Below, one piece after another: positions 9,241 through 17,903 of a stretch of 64,000 nucleotides of DNA. The notes under the pieces are model-generated. The model made no database searches, was not told where the DNA came from, and was given only the letters and a program-made list of their open reading frames with translations. Numbering within the stretch: position 1 is the first letter of the stretch; every line of letters starts with the position of its first letter. The stretch is from assembly GCA_913776965.1 (NCBI GenBank), contig CAJYQL010000025.1, positions 1 through 64,000 of the forward strand, given 5' to 3'. The position numbers and the translations under genes were made by a program. This DNA comes from an uncultured Xylophilus sp. (GTDB lineage Bacteria; Pseudomonadota; Gammaproteobacteria; Burkholderiales; Burkholderiaceae_C).

Positions 9241-9690
9241 TCAGGCGGCAGGCGCGTCGATCGTCTCGGTCTGGCGCAGCAGGGTCATCGCGCCGACCAC
9301 CTTGTCGTCGACGCCGCCGATGTTCTCCATGAACTGCGACACCTGCGCGGTGAAGTAGCGCTTCTTGCCGTCCTGCTTGGTCACGCAGAAGGCATAGACC
9401 GCATTCGACTTGCTGGCGGTCTCGACCAGGATCTGGCCGGCGTCGGCGTCATCCCAGGCCATTTCAACCGTGGTGTCCGGCAGCGTGAAGCTGGACTTAC
9501 GCTGCGACTGCTGCGCAGAGGCGAGCGGCGCATGGGTGGCGGTGTTGTACTGCCGGCCCTTCACGCTCGAGATGTTGGTCACCTCGCCGATCAGGGTGAA
9601 GGTCAGGGCTGCGAATGCAGCGGCGGTCTGCGACGCGGGGAGCGCTGCGGAGATGGCGATGCTGGTGCCAGCGGCGGTTTGCCAGGTCAT
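9241..9690 (-). CDS. Major tail tube protein
   Basis: A 149-residue protein upstream of the tail chaperones and downstream of the tail-completion genes, the standard place for the tail tube subunit. The sequence has the beta-rich, Thr/Ser-rich pattern of tube proteins: ALTFTLIGEVTNISSVKGRQ near residue 28, then a TVEMAWDDADAGQ region and a late KKRYFTAQVSQFMENIG segment, as in TP901-1/lambda gpV-like tube proteins. The subunits form the hollow tube around the tape measure. It starts at an ATG with a clear gap from the upstream gene. Confidence 0.8.
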   Translation of the reverse strand: MTWQTAAGTSIAISAALPASQTAAAFAALTFTLIGEVTNISSVKGRQYNTATHAPLASAQQSQRKSSFTLPDTTVEMAWDDADAGQILVETASKSNAVYAFCVTKQDGKKRYFTAQVSQFMENIGGVDDKVVGAMTLLRQTETIDAPAA

Positions 9691-9766
9691 GGTCGGTTAC
9701 CTCGAAAACAGGGCGACGGAAACGAAAAAGCCGCCCGAAGGCGGCCGGCTGCGGGGCGCGGTGGTG

Positions 9767-9973
9767 TCAGGCGACGGGTGCGTCGGCCTCGCCGGCGGCG
9801 ATCTCTTTCGCGTCCGCCTTGGTCGCGGTGCGGGCGTAGCCGCCGTCGACCAAGAACTTCGCGCGGTCGGCGTCGGCTACATCGAACAGGTGGCCGGTGT
9901 CGAAGGTGCCTTCCGGCGCGATGAAGGCGTGCAGGGCGACCAGCTGGGCGCCGGGCGTGGTTGGCTTGGGCAT
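9767..9973 (-). CDS. Small hypothetical phage protein before the tail tube gene
   Basis: A 68-residue protein (MPKPTTPGAQLVALHAF...) with no membrane span and no known motif. It lies in line with the head-tail genes, separated by short gaps with a purine-rich ribosome site (AAGGAG) upstream of its ATG. The centre, DADRAKFLVDGGYARTATKADA, resembles short modules that phages carry beside connector genes, where a residue near F-L-V-D-G-G-Y is usually conserved. Coding potential is supported by GC-rich third positions and position. The function is unknown. Confidence 0.6.
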   Translation of the reverse strand: MPKPTTPGAQLVALHAFIAPEGTFDTGHLFDVADADRAKFLVDGGYARTATKADAKEIAAGEADAPVA

Positions 9974-10003
9974 GAGAACTCCTTGCGGGTGGTGGGGAAA
10001 GGG

Positions 10004-10408
10004 TCAGACCGCCTCGCGCCACTGCACGAAGAAGTCGATCGGCTGGGTGTAGATCCGGTCCGGCTCGCTGTCGATGTCCGGCCCGACAGTGTCGCGGCGC
10101 ACGTTGAGCACCAGGGCGCCGGCATAGGTGCCGCGCTTGCCGTTGCACGCCTTGCGCACCAGCGTCAGCAGGTCTTTCTTCGCCGCATAGCTGCCGGCGG
10201 CGACGGTGACCTGCATCCGGCTGGTGACCAGGCGCCAGGGAGAGCCGGCCAGCGGGGTCTGCTCGACGCTGCTGACGTGGCCGTAAGCGATGGCGGGGAG
10301 TGCCGTCGCCTGCGGGATCACGCCAGGCACGATCCGCGCGGCAGGCACCACGGCCAGCAGCGCGGCGTCGGCGCAGAGCAGCGCGTATGTGATTTCCTCA
10401 GCCGTCAT
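10004..10408 (-). CDS. Tail completion protein, DUF3168-like
   Basis: This 134-residue protein shows the pattern of the DUF3168/gp17 tail-completion family: an N-terminal helix (MTAEEITYALLCADAALLAVV), a short PGVIPQATALPAIAYGHVSS strand region, then VTSRMQVTVAAGSYAAKKDLLTLV with a C-terminal DFFVQW strand. These proteins form the joint between the tail tube and the head connector. The gene overlaps the upstream HK97 gp10-like gene by 11 bases, as expected for this conserved block. Confidence 0.75.
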   Translation of the reverse strand: MTAEEITYALLCADAALLAVVPAARIVPGVIPQATALPAIAYGHVSSVEQTPLAGSPWRLVTSRMQVTVAAGSYAAKKDLLTLVRKACNGKRGTYAGALVLNVRRDTVGPDIDSEPDRIYTQPIDFFVQWREAV

Positions 10409-10886
10409 CTGCTTCGACCTCCACGTCGGCGGCGGCGCTCAGACCGGCCTTGGTCAGGCGCTTCTTGATCTGCTGGGCAGCAGCCAGCACCGCAGCTTCC
10501 TTCTGTCCGTCGAGCGCCGGCCGCAGAAATGGCCGTGCACCGCCGCCGGGGTGCTCGACCTTCTCGGTGACCACGCCACCGAAGCCGAGCGCGCTGCGCA
10601 CCTCGGGAACGATCTCGTGTGCCGCGGTGCCGTACTCCACGAACTTGGCGTAGAAAAGCCGCGTGGTCACCGCTGCTCGGGCAGTGCCGCCCTTGCCGCT
10701 GGTGGTGATCCGCAGGCTGTCGCGCAGCTTTCCGCTGCGGACCGGAACGCCTGCCTTCGCAGCAGCCAGCACCGGCTTGGCACCCGCGCGAAGCGCAGAT
10801 CGAAGAATGTTCTTCTCGACCTTCGCCGGCAGCGTGTCCAGCATCGCCTGCAGTTCGGATAGGCCCTTGATGCGCGTCTCAGCCAT
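10398..10886 (-). CDS. HK97 gp10-like tail completion protein
   Basis: 162 residues with the typical start of this family (LSELQAMLDTLPAKVEKNILRSALRAGAKPVLAAAKAGVP followed by SGKLRDSL). The hallmark is a helical N-terminus, then a V.SGKLRDSL turn and a beta-rich end containing YAKFVEYGTAAHE. It belongs to the HK97 gp10/lambda gpZ group that closes the head-tail junction. It overlaps both neighbours, which supports the start chosen at 10886. Confidence 0.82.
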   Translation of the reverse strand: MAETRIKGLSELQAMLDTLPAKVEKNILRSALRAGAKPVLAAAKAGVPVRSGKLRDSLRITTSGKGGTARAAVTTRLFYAKFVEYGTAAHEIVPEVRSALGFGGVVTEKVEHPGGGARPFLRPALDGQKEAAVLAAAQQIKKRLTKAGLSAAADVEVEADDG

Positions 10887-11223
10887 GACGGGACACCTCC
10901 TGCGCGACGAACTCCAGCCCCTCGCGGTGACCCAGTTCTGCCGGGCCAGCGACGATGTCGAGCACGCGCGGAATGGTGCCGAGCACCACGATACGCATAT
11001 CCGATGTCAGGCCGGCCCGGTAGCTCATGCGCACGCGAGCGGGTCGCAGCGCCACCTCGACGCCATCGGGCGCCGACTCGGCCTTGCTGGGGAGCACGTC
11101 CTGCACCTCGGCCCAGACGGTGCACACCTCGACCCAGGCCGGGGCGCCGCCGCCGAAGCGCGGATCGTGCACGGTCTCGTTGCGCTCGAAGCGCACACGG
11201 CGGTTTCGCTTGCCGGCGCGCAT
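10879..11223 (-). CDS. Head-tail adaptor protein
   Basis: A 114-residue beta-rich protein. It begins MRAGKRNRRVRFER, and a conserved W.EVCTVWAEVQDV segment follows, as in the SPP1 gp16/HK97 gp9 head-closure family, which attaches below the connector ring and blocks DNA leakage. The later RVRMSYRAGLTSDMRIV strand pair and the position between the gp6-like connector and gp10-like protein agree. It overlaps the next gene by 8 bases. Confidence 0.8.
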   Translation of the reverse strand: MRAGKRNRRVRFERNETVHDPRFGGGAPAWVEVCTVWAEVQDVLPSKAESAPDGVEVALRPARVRMSYRAGLTSDMRIVVLGTIPRVLDIVAGPAELGHREGLEFVAQEVSRHG

Positions 11224-11224
11224 C

Positions 11225-11560
11225 TCACACCCCGAGGCCGACGCGATGCGGCCACAGCAGAGACTTCGAGCCCATCGGGATCTCGGTCACCGCCGCCCCG
11301 GATACGGTGTCCTCTCGGTTGGCGTTCAGGTGGGCGAAGATCAGCAGGATCGCGGCCTTGATCAGGTCGTTGACCAGCATCGGATTCTTTCCTGCACTGC
11401 CGTCGAGTACGGCAGCAGCCATCGCCTGAGCGTCGGGGTACACACGCCGGTTCAGGAACTGCTGCGCGTATTCAGTCGCGGCGCCGAGCTTGATGGCGTC
11501 GATCGGATAGTCGGCCTCCTCGCGCAGATGAGTCCGCGCCTCGTCGGGGGTCACCAACAT
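11225..11560 (-). CDS. Head-tail connector, gp6-like
   Basis: 111 residues and all-helical in appearance: MLVTPDEARTHLREE at the start is the common opening of the phage gp6/gp15 connector family (PxxAKxHLR), followed by EYAQQFLNRRVY and a DLIKAAILLIFAHLNANRE helix. These subunits form the ring below the portal. The gene is separated by only one base from the next one, consistent with an operon. Confidence 0.82.
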   Translation of the reverse strand: MLVTPDEARTHLREEADYPIDAIKLGAATEYAQQFLNRRVYPDAQAMAAAVLDGSAGKNPMLVNDLIKAAILLIFAHLNANREDTVSGAAVTEIPMGSKSLLWPHRVGLGV

Positions 11561-11561
11561 G

Positions 11562-11867
11562 TCAGGCTCCTTTCGGCGTCAACAGCGCCAGCAGGTCGGC
11601 CTTCGACGCGCTCGACTTGTACGGGATGCCCTTGCCGTCAAGCGCTGCGCGCAGTGCGGGGACGGTCAGCGTGGTCGGATCGACCGCAGGGGCCGGCGCC
11701 GGTGCCGGTGCTGGGGACGGTTGAGCCACGGCAGCACGGGCAACCGGTGCGCCCTCCTCGTTAACCTGCACCGCGGCGCCGGCGTCGATCAGCTGCTGGC
11801 CGCGGCTGCTGTCCATCTGCACCACGGTGCCCGCGCGCGGATCGCTGGGCAGAAACTGGATACGCAT
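11562..11867 (-). CDS. Phage protein with Pro-Ala linker and HeH/SAP-like C-terminal domain
   Basis: The start at 11867 (MRIQFLPSDPRAG) is preferred over a longer frame that would run into the untranslated gap after the capsid gene. It gives 101 residues. An N-terminal segment of about 45 residues is followed by a Pro-Ala repeat linker, then LTVPALRAALDGKGIPY and a final Ala/Leu helix. This final part resembles the HeH (LEM/SAP-like) helix-extended loop-helix domain often attached to small proteins next to capsid genes. The role is unknown; it may bind DNA or act in capsid assembly. Confidence 0.65.
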   Translation of the reverse strand: MRIQFLPSDPRAGTVVQMDSSRGQQLIDAGAAVQVNEEGAPVARAAVAQPSPAPAPAPAPAVDPTTLTVPALRAALDGKGIPYKSSASKADLLALLTPKGA

Positions 11868-11925
11868 GACGTTCTCCCAATGAGAAAGGCCCGGCGAACC
11901 GGGCCCTTCAGATGGCGGCAATGGA

Positions 11926-13116
11926 TCAGGCGACGTTGCCGAAGTCGCCGTAAATGAAGGCCTCGGGGCGGTAGACCGCCAGGGCCAGCCGCTCTTCGGC
12001 CAGGATCGTCACCAGGTTCTTCTCGAAGTCGGTGCCGTTCTCGGTGGCGACTTCGACACGGGCCAACCAGCGGTCGAACACCTGCGCGCCCAGGCGGAAG
12101 GCGCCGGTCAGGAACTTGTCCACCGCGATGGCTTGCGTCTCCACCACCGGCAGATTCCACAACGTGGCGCCGATGGAGCCTTGCGGGTTGCCGATGATGT
12201 AGCGGCCGGTCGAGTCCTTCAGCAGCTCGATGCGTGCCCAGTCGATCGGGTTCATCACGATGCCGGTAGCCGGGTATTCGGCGAGGAACGCCTGCAGCAT
12301 CGCCAGACGGATGCTGTCGATGTTGGTCTCGGTGCCGGCCGGGTCGAACGGCGCAACGAAGGGCGAAGCCTGCGGGATGATGCCGAGCAGGTTCTGGCCG
12401 GTGCCGTCGCCGTTGAGCAGCTGCTGCTCTTCCTTGAAGGCCAGGCCGTAGCGCAGGCGGCCGTCGATCATGCTCGCGAGCTGGGGCGCATCGCTGAGGA
12501 TCTGGCGCGAAGCCTTCACGAAATGCGCGATGACATTCGCCGTCGTGCTGATCGCGTCGTACTTGATGGTGGATTCCGGCTTCTGCGCACCTTCGGCCAC
12601 CGGAGCGGCGTTGTTGGTGAAACCGGTCTCCTTCACGTACTCGAGCGTGTTACCGCCCATCGTGCCCGGGGTGATCAGGTCGCGGACGGTCATGCGGCGC
12701 TGCGGCAGCGTCAGCACGCCAGGCAGGCGAGTGCGTTCCACCAGGTCGCCTGCCGAGCCGTCGGCGTCGGTCGTGAGCGTGGTGATGGCCGCATGGATCG
12801 GCATGTCGACGCGTCCGCGCGGGGTGGTCTGGCCCAGGAAGGACTTCACGCCTTCGGTCGCGATGAACTGCTGGCCGAGCGACAAGTGCTGCACGTCGCC
12901 GCCGGCGCCGTTGGCCTCGAGCTTGGCCAGGGCCTGCTCAGTGTGCTGCAGGCTCGCCTGGAGCGCGCCGTGCTTGCTCAGCAGGTCGTCGACCGTCGCC
13001 TTGGTCTCGGCGTTGAGCTCCGCGTTTCGGTCGAAACGCTCACCTTGAGCCTTGAGCTGGTCGCTCACGCGCGTCAGGCTGGCGTTGATGGTCTGGATGT
13101 CTTGATCGAGAGGCAT
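11926..13116 (-). CDS. HK97-fold major capsid protein
   Basis: 396 residues. Residues 1-105 form a charged coiled coil (QTINASLTRVSDQLKAQGE and following), the delta or scaffold domain expected to be removed by the neighbouring protease. The HK97 core follows, with TRLPGVLTLPQRRMTVRDL, FVKASRQILSDAPQLAS and GRYIIGNPQGSIGATLWNLP, all recognisable HK97-family landmarks, and a C-terminal RLALAVYRPEAFIYGDF strand. The order protease, capsid, connector matches HK97-like phages. The start ATG at 13116 has a short gap after the protease stop. Confidence 0.93.
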   Translation of the reverse strand: MPLDQDIQTINASLTRVSDQLKAQGERFDRNAELNAETKATVDDLLSKHGALQASLQHTEQALAKLEANGAGGDVQHLSLGQQFIATEGVKSFLGQTTPRGRVDMPIHAAITTLTTDADGSAGDLVERTRLPGVLTLPQRRMTVRDLITPGTMGGNTLEYVKETGFTNNAAPVAEGAQKPESTIKYDAISTTANVIAHFVKASRQILSDAPQLASMIDGRLRYGLAFKEEQQLLNGDGTGQNLLGIIPQASPFVAPFDPAGTETNIDSIRLAMLQAFLAEYPATGIVMNPIDWARIELLKDSTGRYIIGNPQGSIGATLWNLPVVETQAIAVDKFLTGAFRLGAQVFDRWLARVEVATENGTDFEKNLVTILAEERLALAVYRPEAFIYGDFGNVA

Positions 13117-13125
13117 GGTGTGCTT

Positions 13126-13998
13126 TCAGGAATGGATGCAGGTGAGGGATGCGGCCAGAGCCGCAGCGGTGCTGAGAGAGTCGGGCGCGGGCCCTCCTCG
13201 TTCGGTGGGATCGCCCTCACCGCCGCCAGCGGGATCGCCCGCGCTGGACTTGAATTCGCTGATCAGGCGCATGGCCTCCGACTTCGGCATGCCGCTGGAA
13301 CGCAGCGCAGCCTCGAGCCGGCGCGCAGCGTGGGCCTGCGCCTTGGCGTCGCCTTGGCCGACTTGGTCGGATGGCAGCAACTCGTCCGCGAAGCCCTGTT
13401 CGATGGCGGCATTGCCTCCGATCCAGGACTCGGCGTCCATGAGCTTGGCGATCGACTTCGGATCGGCGCCAGTGCGCGCCACGTAGATGTCGCCCATCGC
13501 AGCGTCGAAAGGCTCCAGCCAGTCGGCAGTCGCCCGCAGATCGTTCCGGTTGCCGGCGGCGATCACCCAGCTGTTGTGCACCATGAAGAAGGCCGCGCGA
13601 GCGATCTGCACGTTGTCTCCAGCCATCGCGATGATCGACGCGGCGGATGCCGCCATTCCGAGTACCTTCACCGTGACGTCGCCCTTGTGCTCGCGCAGAA
13701 GGTTGTAGATGGCGAGCCCCTCGAAGAGATCGCCACCCGGGCTGTTGATGTTGACCGTCACCGGCCCCGGGCCCAGCGTGCGCAGCGCGGCCGCGATGCG
13801 GCGGGCCGTGACGCCGTCGCCGGTGTAGTAGTCGTAGCCGATCACGTCGTAGACGCTGATACTCCGGTCCTGCTCGTCCTCAGCCAACGCGGCACGGGTA
13901 CCCGGATTCCACCGCTCGAAGGCGCGCGGCAGGATCTCGCTGCGCACGCTGGCGCCCGGCCGGCCCATCGGGGCCACCGGCAGATTCTTCATGCTCAT
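13126..13998 (-). CDS. ClpP-related prohead maturation protease
   Basis: 290 residues. The core matches ClpP/crotonase-type head maturation proteases: VNINSPGGDLFEGLAIYNLL, then GMAASAASIIAMAGD, where the second Ser is the likely nucleophile, then FFMVHNSW with the catalytic His. The C-terminal third is charged and low in complexity. It cleaves the capsid scaffold domain before DNA packaging. The gene lies between portal and capsid, 3 bases after the portal stop. A second ATG two codons inside is an alternative start. Confidence 0.9.
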   Translation of the reverse strand: MSMKNLPVAPMGRPGASVRSEILPRAFERWNPGTRAALAEDEQDRSISVYDVIGYDYYTGDGVTARRIAAALRTLGPGPVTVNINSPGGDLFEGLAIYNLLREHKGDVTVKVLGMAASAASIIAMAGDNVQIARAAFFMVHNSWVIAAGNRNDLRATADWLEPFDAAMGDIYVARTGADPKSIAKLMDAESWIGGNAAIEQGFADELLPSDQVGQGDAKAQAHAARRLEAALRSSGMPKSEAMRLISEFKSSAGDPAGGGEGDPTERGGPAPDSLSTAAALAASLTCIHS

Positions 13999-14001
13999 GG
14001 G

Positions 14002-15285
14002 TCAGTCCTTGGTGTCTTCCGAAATGCCGAGCAGCGCACGGAGCGCCGCGCGGGCTTGGGTGGCGTCGGTGTCGCCACCGATGCGGTCGAGCAGCGTCAT
14101 CGCCGACTGCACCGTCAGCACAGCGGCATTGCCGCCGAGCGGCTCCCGGTCCTCCAGCTCGCGCACCTCGTCGCGGGTCAGGATTCCGTTGTTGACCATC
14201 ACCGAATAGAACGCGGCACGGCCGGCACTGTCTGCGCGCAACAGGCCCTCGACGGCGAACTTCGCGTAATAGCGGGACCGCTCGGCCGGCGTCAGAAGGT
14301 CTTTCGCGATGGCCTGCTCGATCCGGCGCAGCCAGGGCGCCAGCGTGAACGTCAGGAACCCAAGCATCTGCTGCTCAATGCCGGTGCCGTAGTTGCTGGT
14401 GCCATCCTTGTGGCCGACCATCCAGGGCGGCACGCGGAACCAGCGACAGATCGCCTCGACCGAGAAAGATCGCGACTCCAGCAGCTGGGCGTCAGCCGGG
14501 TTGATGCCGAGCGAAGAAACGTCGGTTCCGCCCTCCAGCAGCGGCGCCTCCTCCCGCTCGATCGAGCCGGCTAGGTTGGTATTGAAGTCCTTGCGCTGCT
14601 CGGGAGTCAGGAACTGCGTCACCTTGTAGTACACAGTCTGCAGCAGCCCATTCTTGAACGTGCGGGCCGCGGCCTTCTCCGCGGCGATCGCGCCGCCGAA
14701 GACCTTGGCGCCGTAGCTGATCACAGACACGCCATTGACGCCGTCGAGCGTGAAGCCCGGAACCGTCCAGATGCGATCGGCCGGGATCTCGCGCTGCGAT
14801 CCGTTCGGCATCCGGTAGTGGAAGCGCCGCCGGCCTGTCGCATCGCGCGTAACGCTCAACCGGTCAGGGTCGAGGAACGCCAGGCCGACCAGCTTGGTGC
14901 CGACGTAGAGCTTTTCCGCCCGGCCGGCACCACGCAGCAGCATCGCCGCGACGATGGCCTCCCAGAAGACTGACGCCGTCGAATCGACGTTCGGCTGATC
15001 GTGGATCACGAAGTGCAGCGAGTGCATCGTGGCCGGGCGCTTGCCGGCTGGGGTGCGCTCGTAGAGCGACAGCGGCAGTGTGGCGATCGTCTCGGAGATC
15101 AGGCGGACGCAGCTCCAGACCGCGTCCAGTTGCATCACGGCGCCGACGGTCACGCCTGCACCGTAGTCGATTCCCGAAGCCGCGGCGGCCAGGTCGGCGT
15201 CGCGGGTGGTAAAGGAGCGCACCCATCCGTCGATCGCAGCCCGCACGCGCGACAGGAAGCCTATGCGTGGTGGTCGTAGTTTCAT
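14002..15285 (-). CDS. Portal protein, HK97 family
   Basis: 427 residues. Features of the HK97 family portal are clear: an early AVWSCVRLISETIATLPLSLYER helix, FWEAIVAAMLLRGAGRAEKLY, LDPDRLSVTRDATGRRRFHY, and the late FLTFTLAPWLRRIEQAIAKDL plus AVEGLLRADSAGRAAFYSVM. It forms the dodecameric ring for DNA entry and docks the terminase. The start overlaps the terminase stop by 4 bases (ATGA). Confidence 0.93.
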   Translation of the reverse strand: MKLRPPRIGFLSRVRAAIDGWVRSFTTRDADLAAAASGIDYGAGVTVGAVMQLDAVWSCVRLISETIATLPLSLYERTPAGKRPATMHSLHFVIHDQPNVDSTASVFWEAIVAAMLLRGAGRAEKLYVGTKLVGLAFLDPDRLSVTRDATGRRRFHYRMPNGSQREIPADRIWTVPGFTLDGVNGVSVISYGAKVFGGAIAAEKAAARTFKNGLLQTVYYKVTQFLTPEQRKDFNTNLAGSIEREEAPLLEGGTDVSSLGINPADAQLLESRSFSVEAICRWFRVPPWMVGHKDGTSNYGTGIEQQMLGFLTFTLAPWLRRIEQAIAKDLLTPAERSRYYAKFAVEGLLRADSAGRAAFYSVMVNNGILTRDEVRELEDREPLGGNAAVLTVQSAMTLLDRIGGDTDATQARAALRALLGISEDTKD

Positions 15286-16994
15286 CGTCGCCCCAACTTG
15301 GCAGGGTTGCTGAGCCAGCTATTCATCGAGCCCTTGCTTTCGGGGTTCAGCGACATCAGCGTCACTGCGTTGAAGAGAGCCATCAGCGGGTCGATCTTGG
15401 CGAACCCTGCAGCTTGCTTGGTGATCATCACGGCGTTGCCTCGTGGCTCCACCTTCGCATTGCCGACGCACCAGGCCATCAGCGGCTGACCGCCGTGCTC
15501 CAGCTCGCCCTCGGCCAGCTTGCGCTCTGTCGTCTTGATAGCGCCGGTCAGCTTGTAGCCTTGGCTGATCCCGGTCACCTTCTCGGTCGGCACTTCGGCA
15601 TCGGTCAGCGCGTCGATGATCGAGCCGACGCCGGCCGGATCGAGACCCACCATGTCGAGCAGGCCCGAGTCTTCGCACTGGCGCACCAGGGCAGCGAACT
15701 GCGTGACGTCTTTCCCGATGCTGTCCACCAGCACCAAGTCGCCGTCCTTGGCGAAGTCGCGAAACCGGGCGGCCTCGCTTTTGCGACGCTCGAGCACCGA
15801 CGGATGCGCCCAGGCGCGCGTCCAGGCCAGCCAGCGGCGCGTAACCTTGTCACGACCCACCACGGCCAAGCCGAGTAAGTCATCGAGTCCGCCGCCGTCG
15901 CCGCCGACGGTCACCACTTCGGACCGCTCCAGCAGCTGGGCCAGGGTCATGTCGGGTTGTCGCGCAGCCGGCAGCCAGAAGTCTGCGCCAGCCCACCGGT
16001 CGGACCGGAGATTGAGACCGACTTCCACGTCGCCGTACTTGGCCAGAAAGCCTTTCAGCGATGCCTCGCCCTCCTGCTCGGCCTTTAGGTACTCCCGCTC
16101 CAGATAGGCGCGGTCGACCGAGAAGCCGAGATTCGGATTCACCATCGGCAGGTTTTCCAGCAGCCGGGCTGCGCCGCTCGCCACCATGTCGGGCGGATGC
16201 TCGAACAGGACCGGCAGGAACTGCGGATCGTGGATCTTGCCGTCGCGCACGTCGCGCGCGTACTGCAGCTTTTCCTTGAACACCCCGGACGGCGGCTCGT
16301 CGCTCTGCGTCGTGATGTAGATCACGAATCCCTCGGGGCGCGAGGCCAGGCCGCCGGTCGCTTCGCGCAGCATGTCCTTCGCCTTGGCGTTCTTCCCGAA
16401 AAGCCATAGCTCTTCGATCAGCACGCCAACCGACTTCTTGCCCGCTGCCGTGTTCGCATCGGCTGCGATCACCTTCAGCGTGGCATTCATCTCGAGGTGC
16501 GTGAGCGTCTTTAGGTGCGTCTGCACCTGCACCAGGTCTGCCAGCTCGCTATGCGGCTCGCCGTCCTCGTCCTCCTCCTCGTGGAGGACCATGTCCTTCG
16601 CCGGGGCAAAGCTGTTGTTGGCGACTTCCAGAGTCGGCGCCAGGATCGTGAACTCTGCCGAGCGCCGCCAGTTGCGGATCAGCATCGTCAGCATGATCGA
16701 GGCGGCCAGCCCCGACTTGAAGTTCTTTTTCGGCAGCATCACGAACCATTCCGTGATCAACCGCCGACCGCTGTCGGCGTCGTAGGCGCCGAAGATCGAG
16801 GCGGCCAGGTCGAAGACCCACTGGCCGCAAGCCTCGCCGATGCGCGGGCTGCCGGGTGCGTCCACGATGCGCAGTTCGCGCATGACGGACAGGCCGGCCT
16901 CGGCCTCCTCGGGAAAGATCGGGGCCGGGATGATGGACTGGCCCGCGCGCAGCCGATCCGCCCAGTCCGGGCAGGCTGTCGTCCATTCGGGCAT
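15282..16994 (-). CDS. Terminase large subunit
   Basis: 570 residues. The ATPase half contains LPKKNFKSGLAASIMLTML (Walker A-like, about residues 107-125), a downstream VLIEELWLFGK (Walker B with the acidic pair) and VIYITTQSDEP. The nuclease half contains VVTVGGDGGGLDDLLGLAVV, the RNase H-like acidic motif, and DLVLVDSIGKDV. This is the phage packaging motor and DNA-cutting enzyme of the Terminase_1/HK97 gp2 type. Its start overlaps the last base of the small-subunit stop codon. Confidence 0.93.
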   Translation of the reverse strand: MPEWTTACPDWADRLRAGQSIIPAPIFPEEAEAGLSVMRELRIVDAPGSPRIGEACGQWVFDLAASIFGAYDADSGRRLITEWFVMLPKKNFKSGLAASIMLTMLIRNWRRSAEFTILAPTLEVANNSFAPAKDMVLHEEEDEDGEPHSELADLVQVQTHLKTLTHLEMNATLKVIAADANTAAGKKSVGVLIEELWLFGKNAKAKDMLREATGGLASRPEGFVIYITTQSDEPPSGVFKEKLQYARDVRDGKIHDPQFLPVLFEHPPDMVASGAARLLENLPMVNPNLGFSVDRAYLEREYLKAEQEGEASLKGFLAKYGDVEVGLNLRSDRWAGADFWLPAARQPDMTLAQLLERSEVVTVGGDGGGLDDLLGLAVVGRDKVTRRWLAWTRAWAHPSVLERRKSEAARFRDFAKDGDLVLVDSIGKDVTQFAALVRQCEDSGLLDMVGLDPAGVGSIIDALTDAEVPTEKVTGISQGYKLTGAIKTTERKLAEGELEHGGQPLMAWCVGNAKVEPRGNAVMITKQAAGFAKIDPLMALFNAVTLMSLNPESKGSMNSWLSNPAKLGRR

Positions 16995-17314
16995 CAGATC
17001 CTATTACCGCCGGCAGCCGCCAGCCTCGCCGGTGGTGCCGACGATGCGAACTTGCCAGCGCCCGCGGCCGTCTTCGCAGCTGCCCGCGCCTGCACCTTCT
17101 TGCCGCCGTTCTCTGCGCGGCGGACTTGGGCGGACAGCAACGCCTTGGCAGCATCGACGCGCAGCTTCGCCTCGGTGCCGCTGTCGTTCATGACGGCGCG
17201 CAGGAACTTGTCCGGCTCGTCGTAGACCGCACTCAGCGGCAGCATCACGGGCTCATTCTTCGGACGGCCGGCGCCTGGACGGGCACCGCCGCTGCGTCCT
17301 TTGACTCCGGCCAT
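16994..17314 (-). CDS. Terminase small subunit candidate
   Basis: A 106-residue basic protein directly before the large terminase gene. The opening GVKGRSGGARPGAGRPK is the familiar Gly/Arg-rich N-terminus of small terminase subunits. A helical region (EPDKFLRAVMNDSGTEAKLRVDAAKALLSAQV) follows, then an Ala-rich tail. It would recognise the packaging site and recruit the large subunit. It is short for the family, lacking an extended oligomerisation domain. Evidence is the N-terminal motif plus position. Confidence 0.8.
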   Translation of the reverse strand: MAGVKGRSGGARPGAGRPKNEPVMLPLSAVYDEPDKFLRAVMNDSGTEAKLRVDAAKALLSAQVRRAENGGKKVQARAAAKTAAGAGKFASSAPPARLAAAGGNRI

Positions 17315-17373
17315 TTGAAATCCTTTTGAAAGGGGAAAAATTCTCTACGTGGGGAGGCTTTGGGTTTCCAGTT

Positions 17374-17715
17374 TCACAGCCCCGGTGAGTTTCGACCCAC
17401 CCCTCCCGCCCGTCGCCCGGCCTCCTCGGCCGTCTTGACCGCGTGGCATTCGAGGCATCGCGGCTTCAGGTTCGCGTCATCGTTCGATCCGCCTTGCTCC
17501 AGCGGCACGTCGTGGTCGATGTGGTCACGGCTCGGCGTCCATACCAGCCCGCAGTCCACGCAGCGGTATCCGTGAGCCAGTGCGATGCGCTCCCGTGTCA
17601 CTGCCCAGCGGCGACCGCTTGGCCGGTCGGTGGTCCCGGCCTTCTGCTGCAGGGTTGCCAGTCGGGTCGGGTCGATGGGTGACAGGCGGGTATTGAGGGT
17701 GCGGAGCGAGGACAT
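17374..17715 (-). CDS. HNH endonuclease
   Basis: 113 residues with a complete HNH motif: YRCVDCGLVW, then SRDHIDHDVPLEQGG, then NDDANLKPRCLECHAVKT. The two CxxC pairs bind structural zinc and DHIDH carries the metal-binding His. Such small HNH proteins lie next to terminase genes in HK97-like phages and are required for efficient packaging cleavage in several of them. It starts at 17715 in a TGATG overlap with a small upstream frame. Confidence 0.9.
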   Translation of the reverse strand: MSSLRTLNTRLSPIDPTRLATLQQKAGTTDRPSGRRWAVTRERIALAHGYRCVDCGLVWTPSRDHIDHDVPLEQGGSNDDANLKPRCLECHAVKTAEEAGRRAGGVGRNSPGL

Positions 17716-17843
17716 CAGCTGAGCCGGACACGCACTGCGCGCTCGGCTATGCGGCGGACAGGGGCTTCGCTGGGTGTGCGGCTGGTGAAGCGGGCGTCAG
17801 TGACCTGCAACGCGATGCTCGAGCTGGTGGATGTCCACGCCAT
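17715..17843 (-). CDS. Small unknown phage ORF coupled to HNH gene
   Basis: A 42-codon frame (MAWTSTSSSIALQV...) from ATG at 17843 to TGA at 17715, with its stop overlapping the HNH start (TGATG). The upstream bases include a GGAG site. The product is basic with no known motif. The overlap is the main argument that it is translated; it could instead be a leader for HNH expression. Confidence 0.45.
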   Translation of the reverse strand: MAWTSTSSSIALQVTDARFTSRTPSEAPVRRIAERAVRVRLS

Positions 17844-17903
17844 GGCTTCTCCATTGAAAAAGCCGCCCGAAAGGCGGCCCCAAGATTTCTAGCACCGATG
17901 TGC

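Noticed and set aside
12133..14574. 813-codon plus-strand frame across capsid, protease and portal genes
   Set aside because: Antisense shadow; the sequence is His/Arg-rich without domain structure, while three recognised head genes cover the other strand.
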